NCBI RefSeq assembly: GCF_039614725.1
Contig: NZ_CP154859.1
Coordinates: 3,658,001-3,722,000, forward strand
Length of the DNA: 64,000 nucleotides
Source of the DNA: Thauera sp. JM12B12
GTDB lineage: Bacteria > Pseudomonadota > Gammaproteobacteria > Burkholderiales > Rhodocyclaceae
Reading direction: 5' to 3'
Shown: positions 20,441-29,980 of the stretch, piece by piece
Numbering within the stretch: the first letter of the stretch is position 1
Layout: each line of letters begins with the position of its first letter
Position numbers and translations under genes: made by a program
Notes under the pieces: generated by a model
Seen by the model: only the letters and a program-made list of their open reading frames with translations
The model's database searches: none
What the model was told of the DNA's origin: nothing

Positions 20441-21189
20441 CAGGAAACCGGCTCCAGGTCGGCGGTGAGCGCCGCGTGATCGGAGATCCGCGCCCACGGC
20501 GCGCCGTAATGCACCTGGGCCTGGCGGACGCGGAAACCGCGCACGTAGATGCGGTCGAGGCGGAAGAAGGGCAGCGCGCTCGGGAAGCTGCGCGCCGGAC
20601 GCCCGCGCCCGCTGCCGAAGGCTTCGGTGAGCCCGAGGCGGCGGCCGAGCAGGTCGTCGGCGTGGTTACGCCAGTCGTTGAAGTCGCCGGCGATGATCAG
20701 CGGCGCATCGTCCGGCGCGAGCTGCTCCATGCGCTCGGCGAGCGCCATCATCTGCCGCCGTCGGCTGCCCGCCATCAGCCCGAGGTGCACGCAGACGCAG
20801 TGCACCGGGCGCTCGAACGCGGGCAGCTCGACCTCGCAGTGCAGCAGACCGCGACGCTCGAAGCGGTGGTCGGACACGTCCTGGTTGGCGGTGCTCAGAA
20901 TCAGGTGACGGCTGAGGATGGCGTTGCCGTGGTGGCCGTGGTCGTAGACCGCGTTGCCGCCGTAGGCGGTCTGCTGCCAGGCGTCCTCGGCGAGGAACTC
21001 GTGCTGCGGCTGCAGCGGCCAGTCGGGGTGGCGCACCGGATGGCCGAGGTGCAGGCCCTGCACCTCCTGCAGGAAGACGAGATCCGCATCCAGGCTGCGC
21101 AGCCGCTCGCGCAGCTCATGCACCACCATGCGGCGGTTGAACTGCGAGAAGCCCTTGTGGATGTTGTAGCTGCAGATTCGGAGCGTCAT
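20440..21189 (-). CDS. Endonuclease/exonuclease/phosphatase-family protein (YbhP-like)
   Basis: 249 residues of the EEP fold (DNase I / inositol phosphatase superfamily). Catalytic signatures: YNIHKG (8-13), FLQEVQ with the metal-binding Glu near 42, the HLG motif near 134, GDFNDWRN (168-175) and the C-terminal SDHAAL. These are the residues of an active phosphodiesterase. Translationally coupled to clsB; the equivalent E. coli pair suggests a lipid-linked substrate, but none has been shown to my knowledge. No signal peptide. Confidence 0.85.
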   Translation of the reverse strand: MTLRICSYNIHKGFSQFNRRMVVHELRERLRSLDADLVFLQEVQGLHLGHPVRHPDWPLQPQHEFLAEDAWQQTAYGGNAVYDHGHHGNAILSRHLILSTANQDVSDHRFERRGLLHCEVELPAFERPVHCVCVHLGLMAGSRRRQMMALAERMEQLAPDDAPLIIAGDFNDWRNHADDLLGRRLGLTEAFGSGRGRPARSFPSALPFFRLDRIYVRGFRVRQAQVHYGAPWARISDHAALTADLEPVS

Positions 21190-21225
21190 GGCCGCCCGCT
21201 GCGGGTTGGTAGGATCGGCGCCGCC

Positions 21226-22326
21226 TCAGGACACCGCGAGCATGCGGTCGAGCGCGATGCGGGCGAGCTCGGCCTCGTGCTCGGGCACCTTGATCTGGTT
21301 CACCACCTTGCCCTCGGCGAGGTTCTCCAGCGTCCACGCCAGGTGCTGCGGGTCGATGCGCTGCATCGTCGAGCACATGCACACCGTCGGCGCCATGAAC
21401 TGCACCACCTTGCCCTGCGGCTTCATCTCCTCGGCCAGCCGGCTCACCAGGTTGAGCTCGGTGCCCACCAGCCAGTGGGTGTTGGGCGGCGCCTGGGTGA
21501 CGGTGTTGAGGATGAACTCGGTCGAGCCGACGTAATCGGACTTCTGGCACACCTCGAGCATGCTCTCGGGGTGGGAGATCACGAAGCCCTGCGGGTGCTT
21601 CTCGCGCCAGCGGTCGATGTGCACCGGCTGGAACATCTGATGCACCGAGCAGTGGCCCTTCCACAGCAGGATCTTCGCGTTGCGGATCTGCTCGGGGGTG
21701 AGGCCGCCGTACTCGAGGTCGGGATCCCAGACCACCATCTCGTCGAGCGGAATGCCCTTCTTGAAGCCGGTCCAGCGCCCGAGGTGCTGGTCGGGGAAGA
21801 ACAGCACCTTCTCGCGCTTCGAGAACGCCCAGTCAAGGATGGTCGGGGCGTTGGTCGAGGTGCACACGATGCCGCCGTGCTCGCCGCAGAAGGCCTTGAG
21901 GTCGGCCGCAGAGTTGATGTAGGTGACCGGGGTGATCAGCTCGTCCGGCTTGTCGAGCACCTCGGCGAGCTCGCGCCAGCAGCGTTCGACCTTGGCCAGG
22001 CTCGCCATGTCGGCCATCGAGCAGCCCGCCGCGAGGTCGGGCAGGATCGCGATCTGGCTGGGCTTGGACAGGATGTCGGCGACCTCGGCCATGAAATGCA
22101 CGCCGCAGAACACGATGAACTCCGCGTCGGTCTGCGAGGCCAGGCGGGCGAGCTTCAAGGAGTCGCCGGTGAGGTCGGCGTGCTGGTAGACATCGGCGCG
22201 CTGGTAATGGTGGCACAGCAGCACCGCCCGCTCGCCGAGACGCGCGCGGGCGGCGCGGATGCGCTCCTGCGCCTCGTTGTCGGCGAGCACGTTGAAACGG
22301 TCGAAGCTGATGGTGGACACTTGCAT
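21226..22326 (-). CDS. nadA: Quinolinate synthase A
   Basis: 366 residues. Condenses iminoaspartate and dihydroxyacetone phosphate to quinolinate in de novo NAD synthesis, using an oxygen-sensitive 4Fe-4S cluster. The three cluster-ligand regions are present: FCGVHFMAE (Cys74), VCTSTNAP (Cys155) and CMCSTMQRI near residue 315. The length suits the long proteobacterial form. Thirty-six bases upstream of the EEP gene on the same strand; nadB and nadC are not nearby. Start ATG at 22326, followed upstream by 114 bases without a gene. Confidence 0.96.
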   Translation of the reverse strand: MQVSTISFDRFNVLADNEAQERIRAARARLGERAVLLCHHYQRADVYQHADLTGDSLKLARLASQTDAEFIVFCGVHFMAEVADILSKPSQIAILPDLAAGCSMADMASLAKVERCWRELAEVLDKPDELITPVTYINSAADLKAFCGEHGGIVCTSTNAPTILDWAFSKREKVLFFPDQHLGRWTGFKKGIPLDEMVVWDPDLEYGGLTPEQIRNAKILLWKGHCSVHQMFQPVHIDRWREKHPQGFVISHPESMLEVCQKSDYVGSTEFILNTVTQAPPNTHWLVGTELNLVSRLAEEMKPQGKVVQFMAPTVCMCSTMQRIDPQHLAWTLENLAEGKVVNQIKVPEHEAELARIALDRMLAVS

Positions 22327-22440
22327 GGTTCGCTATCCGGATCCGTTGGGGGCAATCCCCGGGGTTACGGGTATCGGACCCCAGCACGGGGCCCCGGGTT
22401 CGGTCGGGCCGCGAGGGGCCGGGTAAGGGTTTGTTGCCGC

Positions 22441-22893
22441 TCAGCCCTGATACCAGGGCAGGCCGGCGTGACGCCAGCCACCGATGCGGTTGCGCTGGTT
22501 GTTGGCGTCGCGGTCGCCCTCGAAGCCCTCGAGGACGTTGTAGCAGTTCGCATAGCCGTTGGCACTCGCGAGACGCGCTGCGGAATCCGAGCGCGCACCC
22601 GAGCGGCACAGGAACAGCACGAGCGCTTCGGAATCGACCTGATGCTTGAGCTGGGCGAGGAAGTTCGTATTCTCCTGCATCGAGGGGTAGGACTTCCACT
22701 CGATCTCGACCGCACCCGGCACCCGCCCGACCCAGTCGAGTTCGGCTCGCGTGCGCACATCGACGAGCTTGGCGCCAGGGGCAAGCTGCATCACCTGCCA
22801 GCTTTCGGCGGGCGTGAGCGCGCCCTGGTAGGGCAGGGCGAGCGTCTCGGCGCGCTCGTGCGCGAGGGACAACAGGTCCGACAGGGTTCCCAT
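22441..22893 (-). CDS. Rhodanese-like domain protein
   Basis: 150 residues, a single rhodanese domain. The active-site loop CRSGARS (about 94-100) has the catalytic Cys and the basic residues of a persulfide-carrying sulfurtransferase, and LVDVRTRAELDWVGRVPGA (43-61) is the CH2A-type motif. The C-terminus GGWRHAGLPW matches a family common in betaproteobacteria. Cytoplasmic, no signal peptide. It lies upstream of nadA (an iron-sulfur enzyme) on the same strand, 114 bases away; a functional link is only a guess. Confidence 0.88.
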   Translation of the reverse strand: MGTLSDLLSLAHERAETLALPYQGALTPAESWQVMQLAPGAKLVDVRTRAELDWVGRVPGAVEIEWKSYPSMQENTNFLAQLKHQVDSEALVLFLCRSGARSDSAARLASANGYANCYNVLEGFEGDRDANNQRNRIGGWRHAGLPWYQG

Positions 22894-22952
22894 GCGAACA
22901 TCCGTCTAAAATGAAGGTCGGCCGAAGTATAGCGCGTCCATCGCGCCCCCCC

Positions 22953-24143
22953 ATGCACCCCGCTCGAGCATCCCTTCGCAGCACCGCACCCAAGCCCCCG
23001 CAGGACGGCGAAGCTGCCCGCAGCCGGGGCATCCAGCGCGCCACACTGGTCGCCATCCTGACCAACTCGACGCTCGCACTGGGGCAGGTCTTCATCGGCC
23101 TGTTCGCCAACGCCTTCAGCCTGGTCGCAGACGCCGCCCATACGCTGTCGGATCTCGTGACCGACCTTCTTGTGCTGATCGCCGGTCGGCGCAGCGCCGA
23201 CCCGGCCGACGGAGACCATCCCTATGGACATGCGCGCATCGAGACTGCGACCACGATGCTGCTGGGTGCCGTGCTCGGTGGCGTCGGCATCGGTTTCCTG
23301 TGGAACTCGGGCGTGCGCCTGCAGGACATGGACGCTCAGCCCGCTCTCCATCCGGCTGCGCTGGCGATGGCCCTGTTCACCCTGCTCGCCAAGGAAGGCC
23401 TGTTCCGCTACACCCTTGCCGCCGCCCGCCGGTTGCGCGCGCCGATGCTCGAGGCCAACGCCTGGCATGCACGCTCGGACGCGGCATCTTCGCTGGTGGT
23501 GGCCGCGGGCATCGGCGGCAGCCTGGCGGGCTATCCCTTCCTCGAGCCGCTCGCAGCGGCGGTCGTCGGCTTCCTGATCCTGCGCATGGGCGTGAAGCTG
23601 GCGTGGAACGCCGTCGGCGAGCTGATCGACACCGGCTTGCCCGAAGAGGCGCGGCAACGCCTGCGCCGGACGATCCAGGAGACGCCGGGCGTGATCGGCC
23701 TGCACGAGATGCGCACCCGGCGCATGGCGGGCCGTGTGCTGTGCGACGCGCATGTCCAGGTGGACCCGCGGCTCACCGTGTCCGAGGGACACCGTGTCTC
23801 GGATTCGGTATACCTGCGCGTACGCAGCGCCCACCCCGAGGTCCAGGACGTGCTGGTGCACATCGACCCCGAGGACGACGGCGACCTGCAGGTGATGCCG
23901 CCCGGCCCCCTGCCCGACCGCCCGGAGATCACCGATCAGATGCGCGCGCTCCTGGGTCCTGGCGCGCCGGCGCCCAAGCGCATCCAGCTGCACTACCTGG
24001 GCCAGCGCATCGAGGTCGAGATCGTGCTCCCGGCACCGCTCGACCAGGCGCACATGGAGGGGCTGCGCGCGCGCCATCGTGCGCTGCTGCGGGATCAGCC
24101 GCACTACCGCAGCATCCGCATCTTTGTGGAGACCGCACCGTAA
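22953..24143 (+). CDS. Cation diffusion facilitator (CDF) family transporter
   Basis: 396 residues. Six-helix CDF antiporter exporting divalent metals (Zn, Fe, Co, Mn or Cd). The helix-2 site HTLSDLVTD supplies the metal-binding His/Asp pair and HPYGHARIET the loop signature; a second site (HARSDAASS) lies in helix 5. A long C-terminal cytoplasmic part (about 215-396) holds the regulatory domain, possibly duplicated. I chose the ATG at 22953; an ATG at 22911 is in frame but lies in the promoter region shared with the divergent rhodanese gene. The last codons overlap the first NtrC site of glnA. Metal specificity cannot be read here. Confidence 0.9.
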   Translation: MHPARASLRSTAPKPPQDGEAARSRGIQRATLVAILTNSTLALGQVFIGLFANAFSLVADAAHTLSDLVTDLLVLIAGRRSADPADGDHPYGHARIETATTMLLGAVLGGVGIGFLWNSGVRLQDMDAQPALHPAALAMALFTLLAKEGLFRYTLAAARRLRAPMLEANAWHARSDAASSLVVAAGIGGSLAGYPFLEPLAAAVVGFLILRMGVKLAWNAVGELIDTGLPEEARQRLRRTIQETPGVIGLHEMRTRRMAGRVLCDAHVQVDPRLTVSEGHRVSDSVYLRVRSAHPEVQDVLVHIDPEDDGDLQVMPPGPLPDRPEITDQMRALLGPGAPAPKRIQLHYLGQRIEVEIVLPAPLDQAHMEGLRARHRALLRDQPHYRSIRIFVETAP

Positions 24144-24180
24144 TGGTGCGCACAAAATGCCTTGCGCACCATTGCGGTGC
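24135..24180 (+). promoter_or_regulatory. Two tandem NtrC-binding palindromes upstream of glnA
   Basis: GCACC-N5-GGTGC occurs exactly twice, at 24135-24149 and 24166-24180, 31 bp apart (three helical turns). This is the core of the NtrC (NRI) operator TGCACC-N5-GGTGCA. Relative to the start site expected from the sigma-54 promoter the centres are near -140 and -109, matching the known E. coli glnAp2 enhancer. The upstream site covers the stop codon of the CDF gene. Confidence 0.8.
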
Positions 24181-24255
24181 ATTGCGAACATGCCGCGGGC
24201 ACTGCTTTCGGGCATGCCCCCTTGTGGCACAATGAAACCGGTAGCCAACAGCATC

Positions 24256-24272
24256 TGGCACGCTTAGTGCTT
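24256..24272 (+). promoter_or_regulatory. Sigma-54 promoter of glnA
   Basis: TGGCACG-N4-GTGCT, with GG and GC separated by exactly ten bases, fits the -24/-12 consensus TGGCACG-N4-TTGCW with one change in the -12 box. Transcription would start about 24282, giving an 80-base leader. The upstream NtrC sites support it. Confidence 0.75.
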
Positions 24273-24361
24273 AGAGCCCTGCACCCTAATCCGGCGCATC
24301 GACCGCAGGCCGCTGCACCACCCGCTCAACGCAACAACGCCTCATCTCACCAGGAGTGAAA

Positions 24362-25771
24362 ATGAACGCCCAAGACGTCATGAAGATGATCCAGGAAAAC
24401 GAAGTCCGCTTCGTGGACCTGCGCTTCACCGATACCCGCGGCAAGGAGCAGCACGTCGGTCTGCCCGTGTCCGCCTTCGAAGAGGAACACTTCGAGCACG
24501 GCCATCCCTTCGACGGTTCTTCGATCGCCGGCTGGAAGGGCATCCAGGCCTCCGACATGGTGCTGATGCCGGAACCCTCGTCCGCCTACATCGACCCGTT
24601 CTTCGACGAGACCACCCTGGTCATCACCTGCGACGTCATCGAACCTTCCGACGGCAAGGGCTACGATCGCGACCCGCGCTCCATCGCCAAGCGTGCCGAG
24701 GCCTACCTGAAGAGCACCGGCATCGGCGACACCGCCTTCTTCGGCCCCGAGCCCGAATTCTTCATCTTCGACGCGGTCGAGTGGTCGGTCGATATGTCCG
24801 GCGTGTATAGCAAGATCATCTCGGAAGAGGCCGCCTGGTCCACCGCCGACAAGTTCGAAGGCGGCAACACCGGCCACCGTCCGCGCGTGAAGGGCGGCTA
24901 CTTCCCGGTCCCGCCGGTCGACAGCCTCAACGACGTGCGCGCCGCCATGTGCCTGGCGCTGGAGGCCTGCGGCGTGCCGGTCGAGGTGCATCACCACGAA
25001 GTCGCCAACGCCGGCCAGTGCGAGATCGGCACCAAGTTCAGCACGCTGACCCAGCGCGCCGACTGGACCCAGGTGCTCAAGTACATCGTGCACAACGTCG
25101 CCCACCAGTACGGCAAGACGGCCACCTTCATGCCCAAGCCCATCGTCGGCGACAACGGTTCCGGCATGCACGTGCACCAGTCGATCTGGAAGGACGGCCA
25201 GAACCTGTTCGCGGGCAACGGCTATGCCGGCCTGTCGGAGACCGCGCTGTACTACATCGGCGGCATCATCAAGCACGCCCGCGCGCTCAACGCGATCACC
25301 AACCCGGGCACCAACTCCTACAAGCGCCTGGTGCCGCACTACGAAGCCCCGACCAAGCTGGCCTACTCGGCGCGCAACCGTTCGGCCTCGATCCGCATCC
25401 CCTACACCGCCAACCCGAAGGGCCGCCGCATCGAGGCGCGTTTCCCGGATCCCCTGGCCAACCCCTACCTGTGCTTCGCCGCGCTGATGATGGCGGGCCT
25501 GGACGGCATCCAGAACAAGATCCACCCGGGCGACCCGGCCGACAAGAACCTGTACGACCTGCCGCCGGAAGAGGACGCGCTCATCCCGACCGTGTGCACC
25601 AGCCTCGAGCAGGCGCTGGACTACCTCGACAAGGACCGCGAGTTCCTGACCCGTGGCGGCGTGTTCTCGAACGACTTCATCGACGCCTACATCGCGCTGA
25701 AGATGGAAGAGGTCGACCGCATGCGCATCACCACACACCCGGTGGAATTCGACATGTACTACAGCCTGTAA
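24362..25771 (+). CDS. glnA: Glutamine synthetase type I
   Basis: 469 residues, the normal GSI-beta length. Dodecameric enzyme that fixes ammonia onto glutamate. Signatures: [12 protein letters not shown] (beta-Grasp domain), the ATP/metal site FFGPEPEFF (near 128-136), GSGMHVHQS (near 263), NRSASIRIP, and the adenylylation loop NLYDLPPEE with the target Tyr near residue 398. The ATG at 24362 follows AGGAG at a good distance; a GTG six bases earlier overlaps that ribosome site and is rejected. Transcription is predicted to be NtrC/sigma-54 dependent and is closed by a strong terminator. Confidence 0.98.
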   Translation: MNAQDVMKMIQENEVRFVDLRFTDTRGKEQHVGLPVSAFEEEHFEHGHPFDGSSIAGWKGIQASDMVLMPEPSSAYIDPFFDETTLVITCDVIEPSDGKGYDRDPRSIAKRAEAYLKSTGIGDTAFFGPEPEFFIFDAVEWSVDMSGVYSKIISEEAAWSTADKFEGGNTGHRPRVKGGYFPVPPVDSLNDVRAAMCLALEACGVPVEVHHHEVANAGQCEIGTKFSTLTQRADWTQVLKYIVHNVAHQYGKTATFMPKPIVGDNGSGMHVHQSIWKDGQNLFAGNGYAGLSETALYYIGGIIKHARALNAITNPGTNSYKRLVPHYEAPTKLAYSARNRSASIRIPYTANPKGRRIEARFPDPLANPYLCFAALMMAGLDGIQNKIHPGDPADKNLYDLPPEEDALIPTVCTSLEQALDYLDKDREFLTRGGVFSNDFIDAYIALKMEEVDRMRITTHPVEFDMYYSL

Positions 25772-25795
25772 TCCGCGGATTACTGCGCTGCGAGG

Positions 25796-25824
25796 AAAGG
25801 ACGGGCATTGCCCGTCCTTTTTTT
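25796..25824 (+). terminator. Rho-independent terminator after glnA
   Basis: Perfect 11-bp stem AAAGGACGGGC / GCCCGTCCTTT with an ATT loop and a run of seven T. It separates glnA from the DUF4124-ntrB-ntrC genes. Confidence 0.93.
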
Positions 25825-25899
25825 ATGGGGTCTAATCAGGCTTCATTCTGCAAGGACAAGGGCGTGCCGGCATCCCGCAGCTGGCGTCCGGACAAGCGC

Positions 25900-26388
25900 A
25901 TGCGACCGTTTCGACTCCTCCCGCTGCTCCTGCTCACCGGCCTGGCAGCACCTGCGTACGCGGACATCTTCAAGTGCACCGATGCCGACGGGCGGGTGAC
26001 CTACACCAACGACCGCTCTCTCGGCCGCAACTGCGTACGCCTGCAGAGCGACCAGCCGGTGTCGACCGTGCCTGCACCCGTACGCCGCCCCGCCGCCGCG
26101 TCCGGCGCCCCGGCCAGCGCCTCACCCGGCGCCTTTCCGCGCGTGAGCCCGAACGATCAGCGCAGCCGCGACGACGCCCGCCGCCAGGTCCTGCAGGGCG
26201 AGCTGGCGACCGAGGAAGGCGCCCTCGCCGAAGCCGAGAAGGCGCTCGCCGAACAGGAGGCGGTGCGCCTTGGCGACGAGCGCAACTACCAGAAGGTGCT
26301 CGACCGCCTGCAGCCGTTCAAGGACAAGGTCGAGCTCCACAAGCGCAACATCGAAGCCCTGCGCCGGGAGATCTCCGGCCTGCGATGA
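25900..26388 (+). CDS. DUF4124 domain protein, exported, with coiled-coil tail
   Basis: 162 residues. Signal peptide MRPFRLLPLLLLTGLAAPAYA, then the short DUF4124 motif ADIFKCTDADGRVTYTND (21-38) with a Cys that may pair with the one in RNCVRL. A Pro/Ala-rich linker (50-85) leads to a highly charged helix (about 90-160) that should form a coiled coil. Predicted periplasmic. Its place between glnA and ntrB is seen in several betaproteobacteria, but no role in nitrogen control is known to me. The ntrB sigma-54 promoter starts ten bases after its stop. Confidence 0.75.
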   Translation: MRPFRLLPLLLLTGLAAPAYADIFKCTDADGRVTYTNDRSLGRNCVRLQSDQPVSTVPAPVRRPAAASGAPASASPGAFPRVSPNDQRSRDDARRQVLQGELATEEGALAEAEKALAEQEAVRLGDERNYQKVLDRLQPFKDKVELHKRNIEALRREISGLR

Positions 26389-26397
26389 ACCCCGCAC

Positions 26398-26413
26398 TGG
26401 CGCGCATCTTGCT
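26398..26413 (+). promoter_or_regulatory. Putative sigma-54 promoter of ntrBC
   Basis: TGGCGCG-N4-TTGCT with GG and GC ten bases apart: six of seven in the -24 box and a perfect -12 box. It begins ten bases after the DUF4124 stop and would start transcription near 26424, about 20 bases before the ntrB ATG. No perfect NtrC palindrome was found close upstream. Confidence 0.6.
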
Positions 26414-26443
26414 TTGTCATCTGGAGACCACCAGGACGCGCCC

Positions 26444-27511
26444 ATGCCCACACCTCCCAGCCACACCGCCGCCGGCTCGTTCGCCGGACTGGACCTGCTT
26501 TCGTCGGCGGTCGTCCTCGTGGACGGACGGCTGGCGATCCGCTACATCAACCCCGGCGCCGAGAACCTGTTCGCAGCCAGCCAGCGCAAGCTGCTCGGCC
26601 AGCCGCTCGCGCGGCTGCTCGGCAATCCGCCCGGACTGGGCGCCGCGCTCGACAATGCGCTGCGCACCAACTGGAGCTACACCGGCCAGGACATCACCGT
26701 CAGCCGCAGCGACGCCGACCCGATCCGGCTCGACTGCACGGTGACGCCGGTCGACGCCGCCGGCGTGCGCCTGCTCCTCGAGTTCCGCCCGATCGACGCC
26801 CAGCTGCGCGTCGCACGCGAGGAGCAGCTGCTGCACCAGCAGCAGGCCAACCGCGAGCTGATCCGCAATCTGGCGCACGAGATCAAGAACCCGCTCGGGG
26901 GCATCCGTGGCTCGGCGCAGCTACTGCAGCACGAGCTCGACGACCCGCAGCTGCGCGAGTTCACCGATGTCATCATCGCCGAAGCCGACCGCCTGCAGGA
27001 CCTGATGAACCGGCTGCTGAGCTCGCACTGCACGATGCGGCCGGCCGCGCTCAACATCCACGACGTGCTCGAGCGGGTGCGCCGCCTGATCCTTGCCGAG
27101 TTTCCCGCGCTCGACATCCGCCGCGACTACGACCTCAGCCTGCCCGAGCTCACCGCCGACCGCGAGCAGCTCATCCAGGCGGTGCTCAACATCGTCCGCA
27201 ACGCGGCCCAGGCGCTCGACGGCCGCGGCGAGATCCGCCTGCGCAGCCGCATTGCGCGTCAGGTCACCCTCGCCAAGAGACGTTTCAAGCTGGCACTGGA
27301 ATTGCAAGTGATCGACAACGGCCCCGGCATTCCGGAGGAGATCCGCGACCGGATCTTCTATCCGCTGGTCTCGGGGCGGGATGGCGGCAGCGGCCTCGGC
27401 CTCTCGCTCGCCCAGAGCTTCATCGAGCAACACCAGGGCATGATCGAGGTGGACAGCCGTCCCGGCCACACCTGTTTCACGATCCTGCTGCCGATTTCCG
27501 ACCGCGTCTGA
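26444..27511 (+). CDS. ntrB: Nitrogen regulation sensor kinase NtrB (GlnL)
   Basis: 355 residues, cytoplasmic. An N-terminal PAS domain (about 15-115) is followed by the dimerisation/phosphoacceptor helix NLAHEIKNPLGGIRGS with His145, and a HATPase domain containing VLNIVRNAAQAL (N box), VIDNGPGIP (G1) and GGSGLGLSLA (G2). NtrB phosphorylates or dephosphorylates NtrC depending on PII and nitrogen status. The ATG at 26444 has AGGAC before it. Next to ntrC and preceded by a candidate sigma-54 promoter, suggesting autoregulation. Confidence 0.96.
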   Translation: MPTPPSHTAAGSFAGLDLLSSAVVLVDGRLAIRYINPGAENLFAASQRKLLGQPLARLLGNPPGLGAALDNALRTNWSYTGQDITVSRSDADPIRLDCTVTPVDAAGVRLLLEFRPIDAQLRVAREEQLLHQQQANRELIRNLAHEIKNPLGGIRGSAQLLQHELDDPQLREFTDVIIAEADRLQDLMNRLLSSHCTMRPAALNIHDVLERVRRLILAEFPALDIRRDYDLSLPELTADREQLIQAVLNIVRNAAQALDGRGEIRLRSRIARQVTLAKRRFKLALELQVIDNGPGIPEEIRDRIFYPLVSGRDGGSGLGLSLAQSFIEQHQGMIEVDSRPGHTCFTILLPISDRV

Positions 27512-27556
27512 GCACACCCGCAACCGCAGCGCGGGAGCGGGCCCGCATGTCACGAC

Positions 27557-27571
27557 GCACCACATTAGTGC
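27557..27571 (+). promoter_or_regulatory. NtrC-like palindrome just upstream of ntrC
   Basis: GCACC-N5-AGTGC, nine of ten positions of the NtrC core, ending 13 bases before the ntrC ATG. A site here could allow NtrC to limit its own expression, as NtrC does at the E. coli glnL promoter. Alternatively it is chance. Confidence 0.35.
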
Positions 27572-27584
27572 ATTCAAGAGAACC

Positions 27585-29003
<1,419 letters not shown>

Positions 29004-29067
29004 ACGACGCGCCGCCCGCCTGCGTCGGGCACGAAGACTGCAGACCGCCCACCTGCGGGGCCGGCGC

Positions 29068-29082
29068 GCACCTTGCCGGTGC
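29068..29082. promoter_or_regulatory. Perfect NtrC-type palindrome or hairpin between ntrC and birA
   Basis: GCACC-N5-GGTGC, exactly the core of the glnA operators, extended to CGCACC / GGTGCG. It lies 65 bases after ntrC and 17 before the birA start. In RNA it would also be a short hairpin and so might end the ntrBC transcript, although no T run follows. The sequence alone does not decide between the two. Confidence 0.35.
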
Positions 29083-29098
29083 GTCGGGATGGCGGATA

Positions 29099-29980
29099 AT
29101 GCGGGTTTTCGTGCCTGCCCGAACCCTGCCCGTGCCAACGACGCCCCCCCTTCCGGACCTCGCTTCACCGTCTTCGACCGCTGCACGCACGACCGCGGTG
29201 ATCGATGCGCTCGGTCCGCTGGCACGCGACTTCGCCATCGACTGGGTGGCGGAATGCGCCTCGACGAACACCACCCTGCTCGACGCCCCGCCCCACGACG
29301 AAAACCGCCTCCACGTCCTCGTCGCCGACCGCCAGACGGCCGGGCGCGGCCGTCGTGGCCGGCAATGGTTGTCCTGGGACGGCGCCAGCCTCACCTTTTC
29401 GGTACTGTGGCACTTCCCGCCCGGTGCGGCGGCACCCGCCGGGCTCTCGCTTGTCGCTGGGCTCGCGCTCGCACGCGCACTCGAGCGGCTCGGCGTGGCG
29501 GGGCTGCAACTCAAGTGGCCCAATGACGTCCTGGTGCACGGAGACAAGCTCGCCGGCATCCTGATCGACCTGCTGTCGGGACGTGGCCGAAGGCCGGCCG
29601 CGGTCATCGGCATCGGGCTCAACCTGCGCCTCCCGGAGCACGCGGCGATTCCGGCGCAGACCGGCGTCACTGACCTCGCCCACGCGCTCGAGGCACCGCA
29701 GCCCGCGCCCGCGCTCATCCTCGCCGCCATCCTCGCCGAACTGCATCGCCTGCTCGACACCTTCGCCGTCGCCGGCTTCCCGGCGCTGCGCGGTGCCTGG
29801 GAGCAACGCAACGCCTTCGCCGAGCTGCCGGTGTGCATCAGCGGCGAGAAGGAGACGCGCCATGGCCTGTGTGCGGGCGTGGACGACGACGGCGCGCTGC
29901 TGTTGCGTACCGCCAACGGTATCGAACGCATCCTGGCGGGCGACGTTTCGCTGCGACCGCTCGCGGAGGGCGGCAGATGA
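29099..29980 (+). CDS. birA: Biotin--[acetyl-CoA-carboxylase] ligase (class I, no HTH)
   Basis: 293 residues. Attaches biotin to the biotin carboxyl carrier protein. The biotin/ATP loop GRGRRGRQW is at residues 82-90, KWPNDVL near 139-145 and the GIGLNL strand near 170; a C-terminal SH3-like domain follows. The winged-helix DNA-binding domain of E. coli BirA is absent, so it should not act as a repressor. The first 30 residues are Pro/Ala-rich and unlike the family; the true start may be a GTG at about 29198, and the ATG at 29099 sits in a TATAAT-like box. The stop overlaps coaX (ATGA). Confidence 0.9.
   Translation: MRVFVPARTLPVPTTPPLPDLASPSSTAARTTAVIDALGPLARDFAIDWVAECASTNTTLLDAPPHDENRLHVLVADRQTAGRGRRGRQWLSWDGASLTFSVLWHFPPGAAAPAGLSLVAGLALARALERLGVAGLQLKWPNDVLVHGDKLAGILIDLLSGRGRRPAAVIGIGLNLRLPEHAAIPAQTGVTDLAHALEAPQPAPALILAAILAELHRLLDTFAVAGFPALRGAWEQRNAFAELPVCISGEKETRHGLCAGVDDDGALLLRTANGIERILAGDVSLRPLAEGGR

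Noticed and set aside
20365..22914. Open frame of 849 codons opposite the EEP gene, nadA and the rhodanese
   Set aside because: Antisense to three well-supported genes and without protein-like composition.
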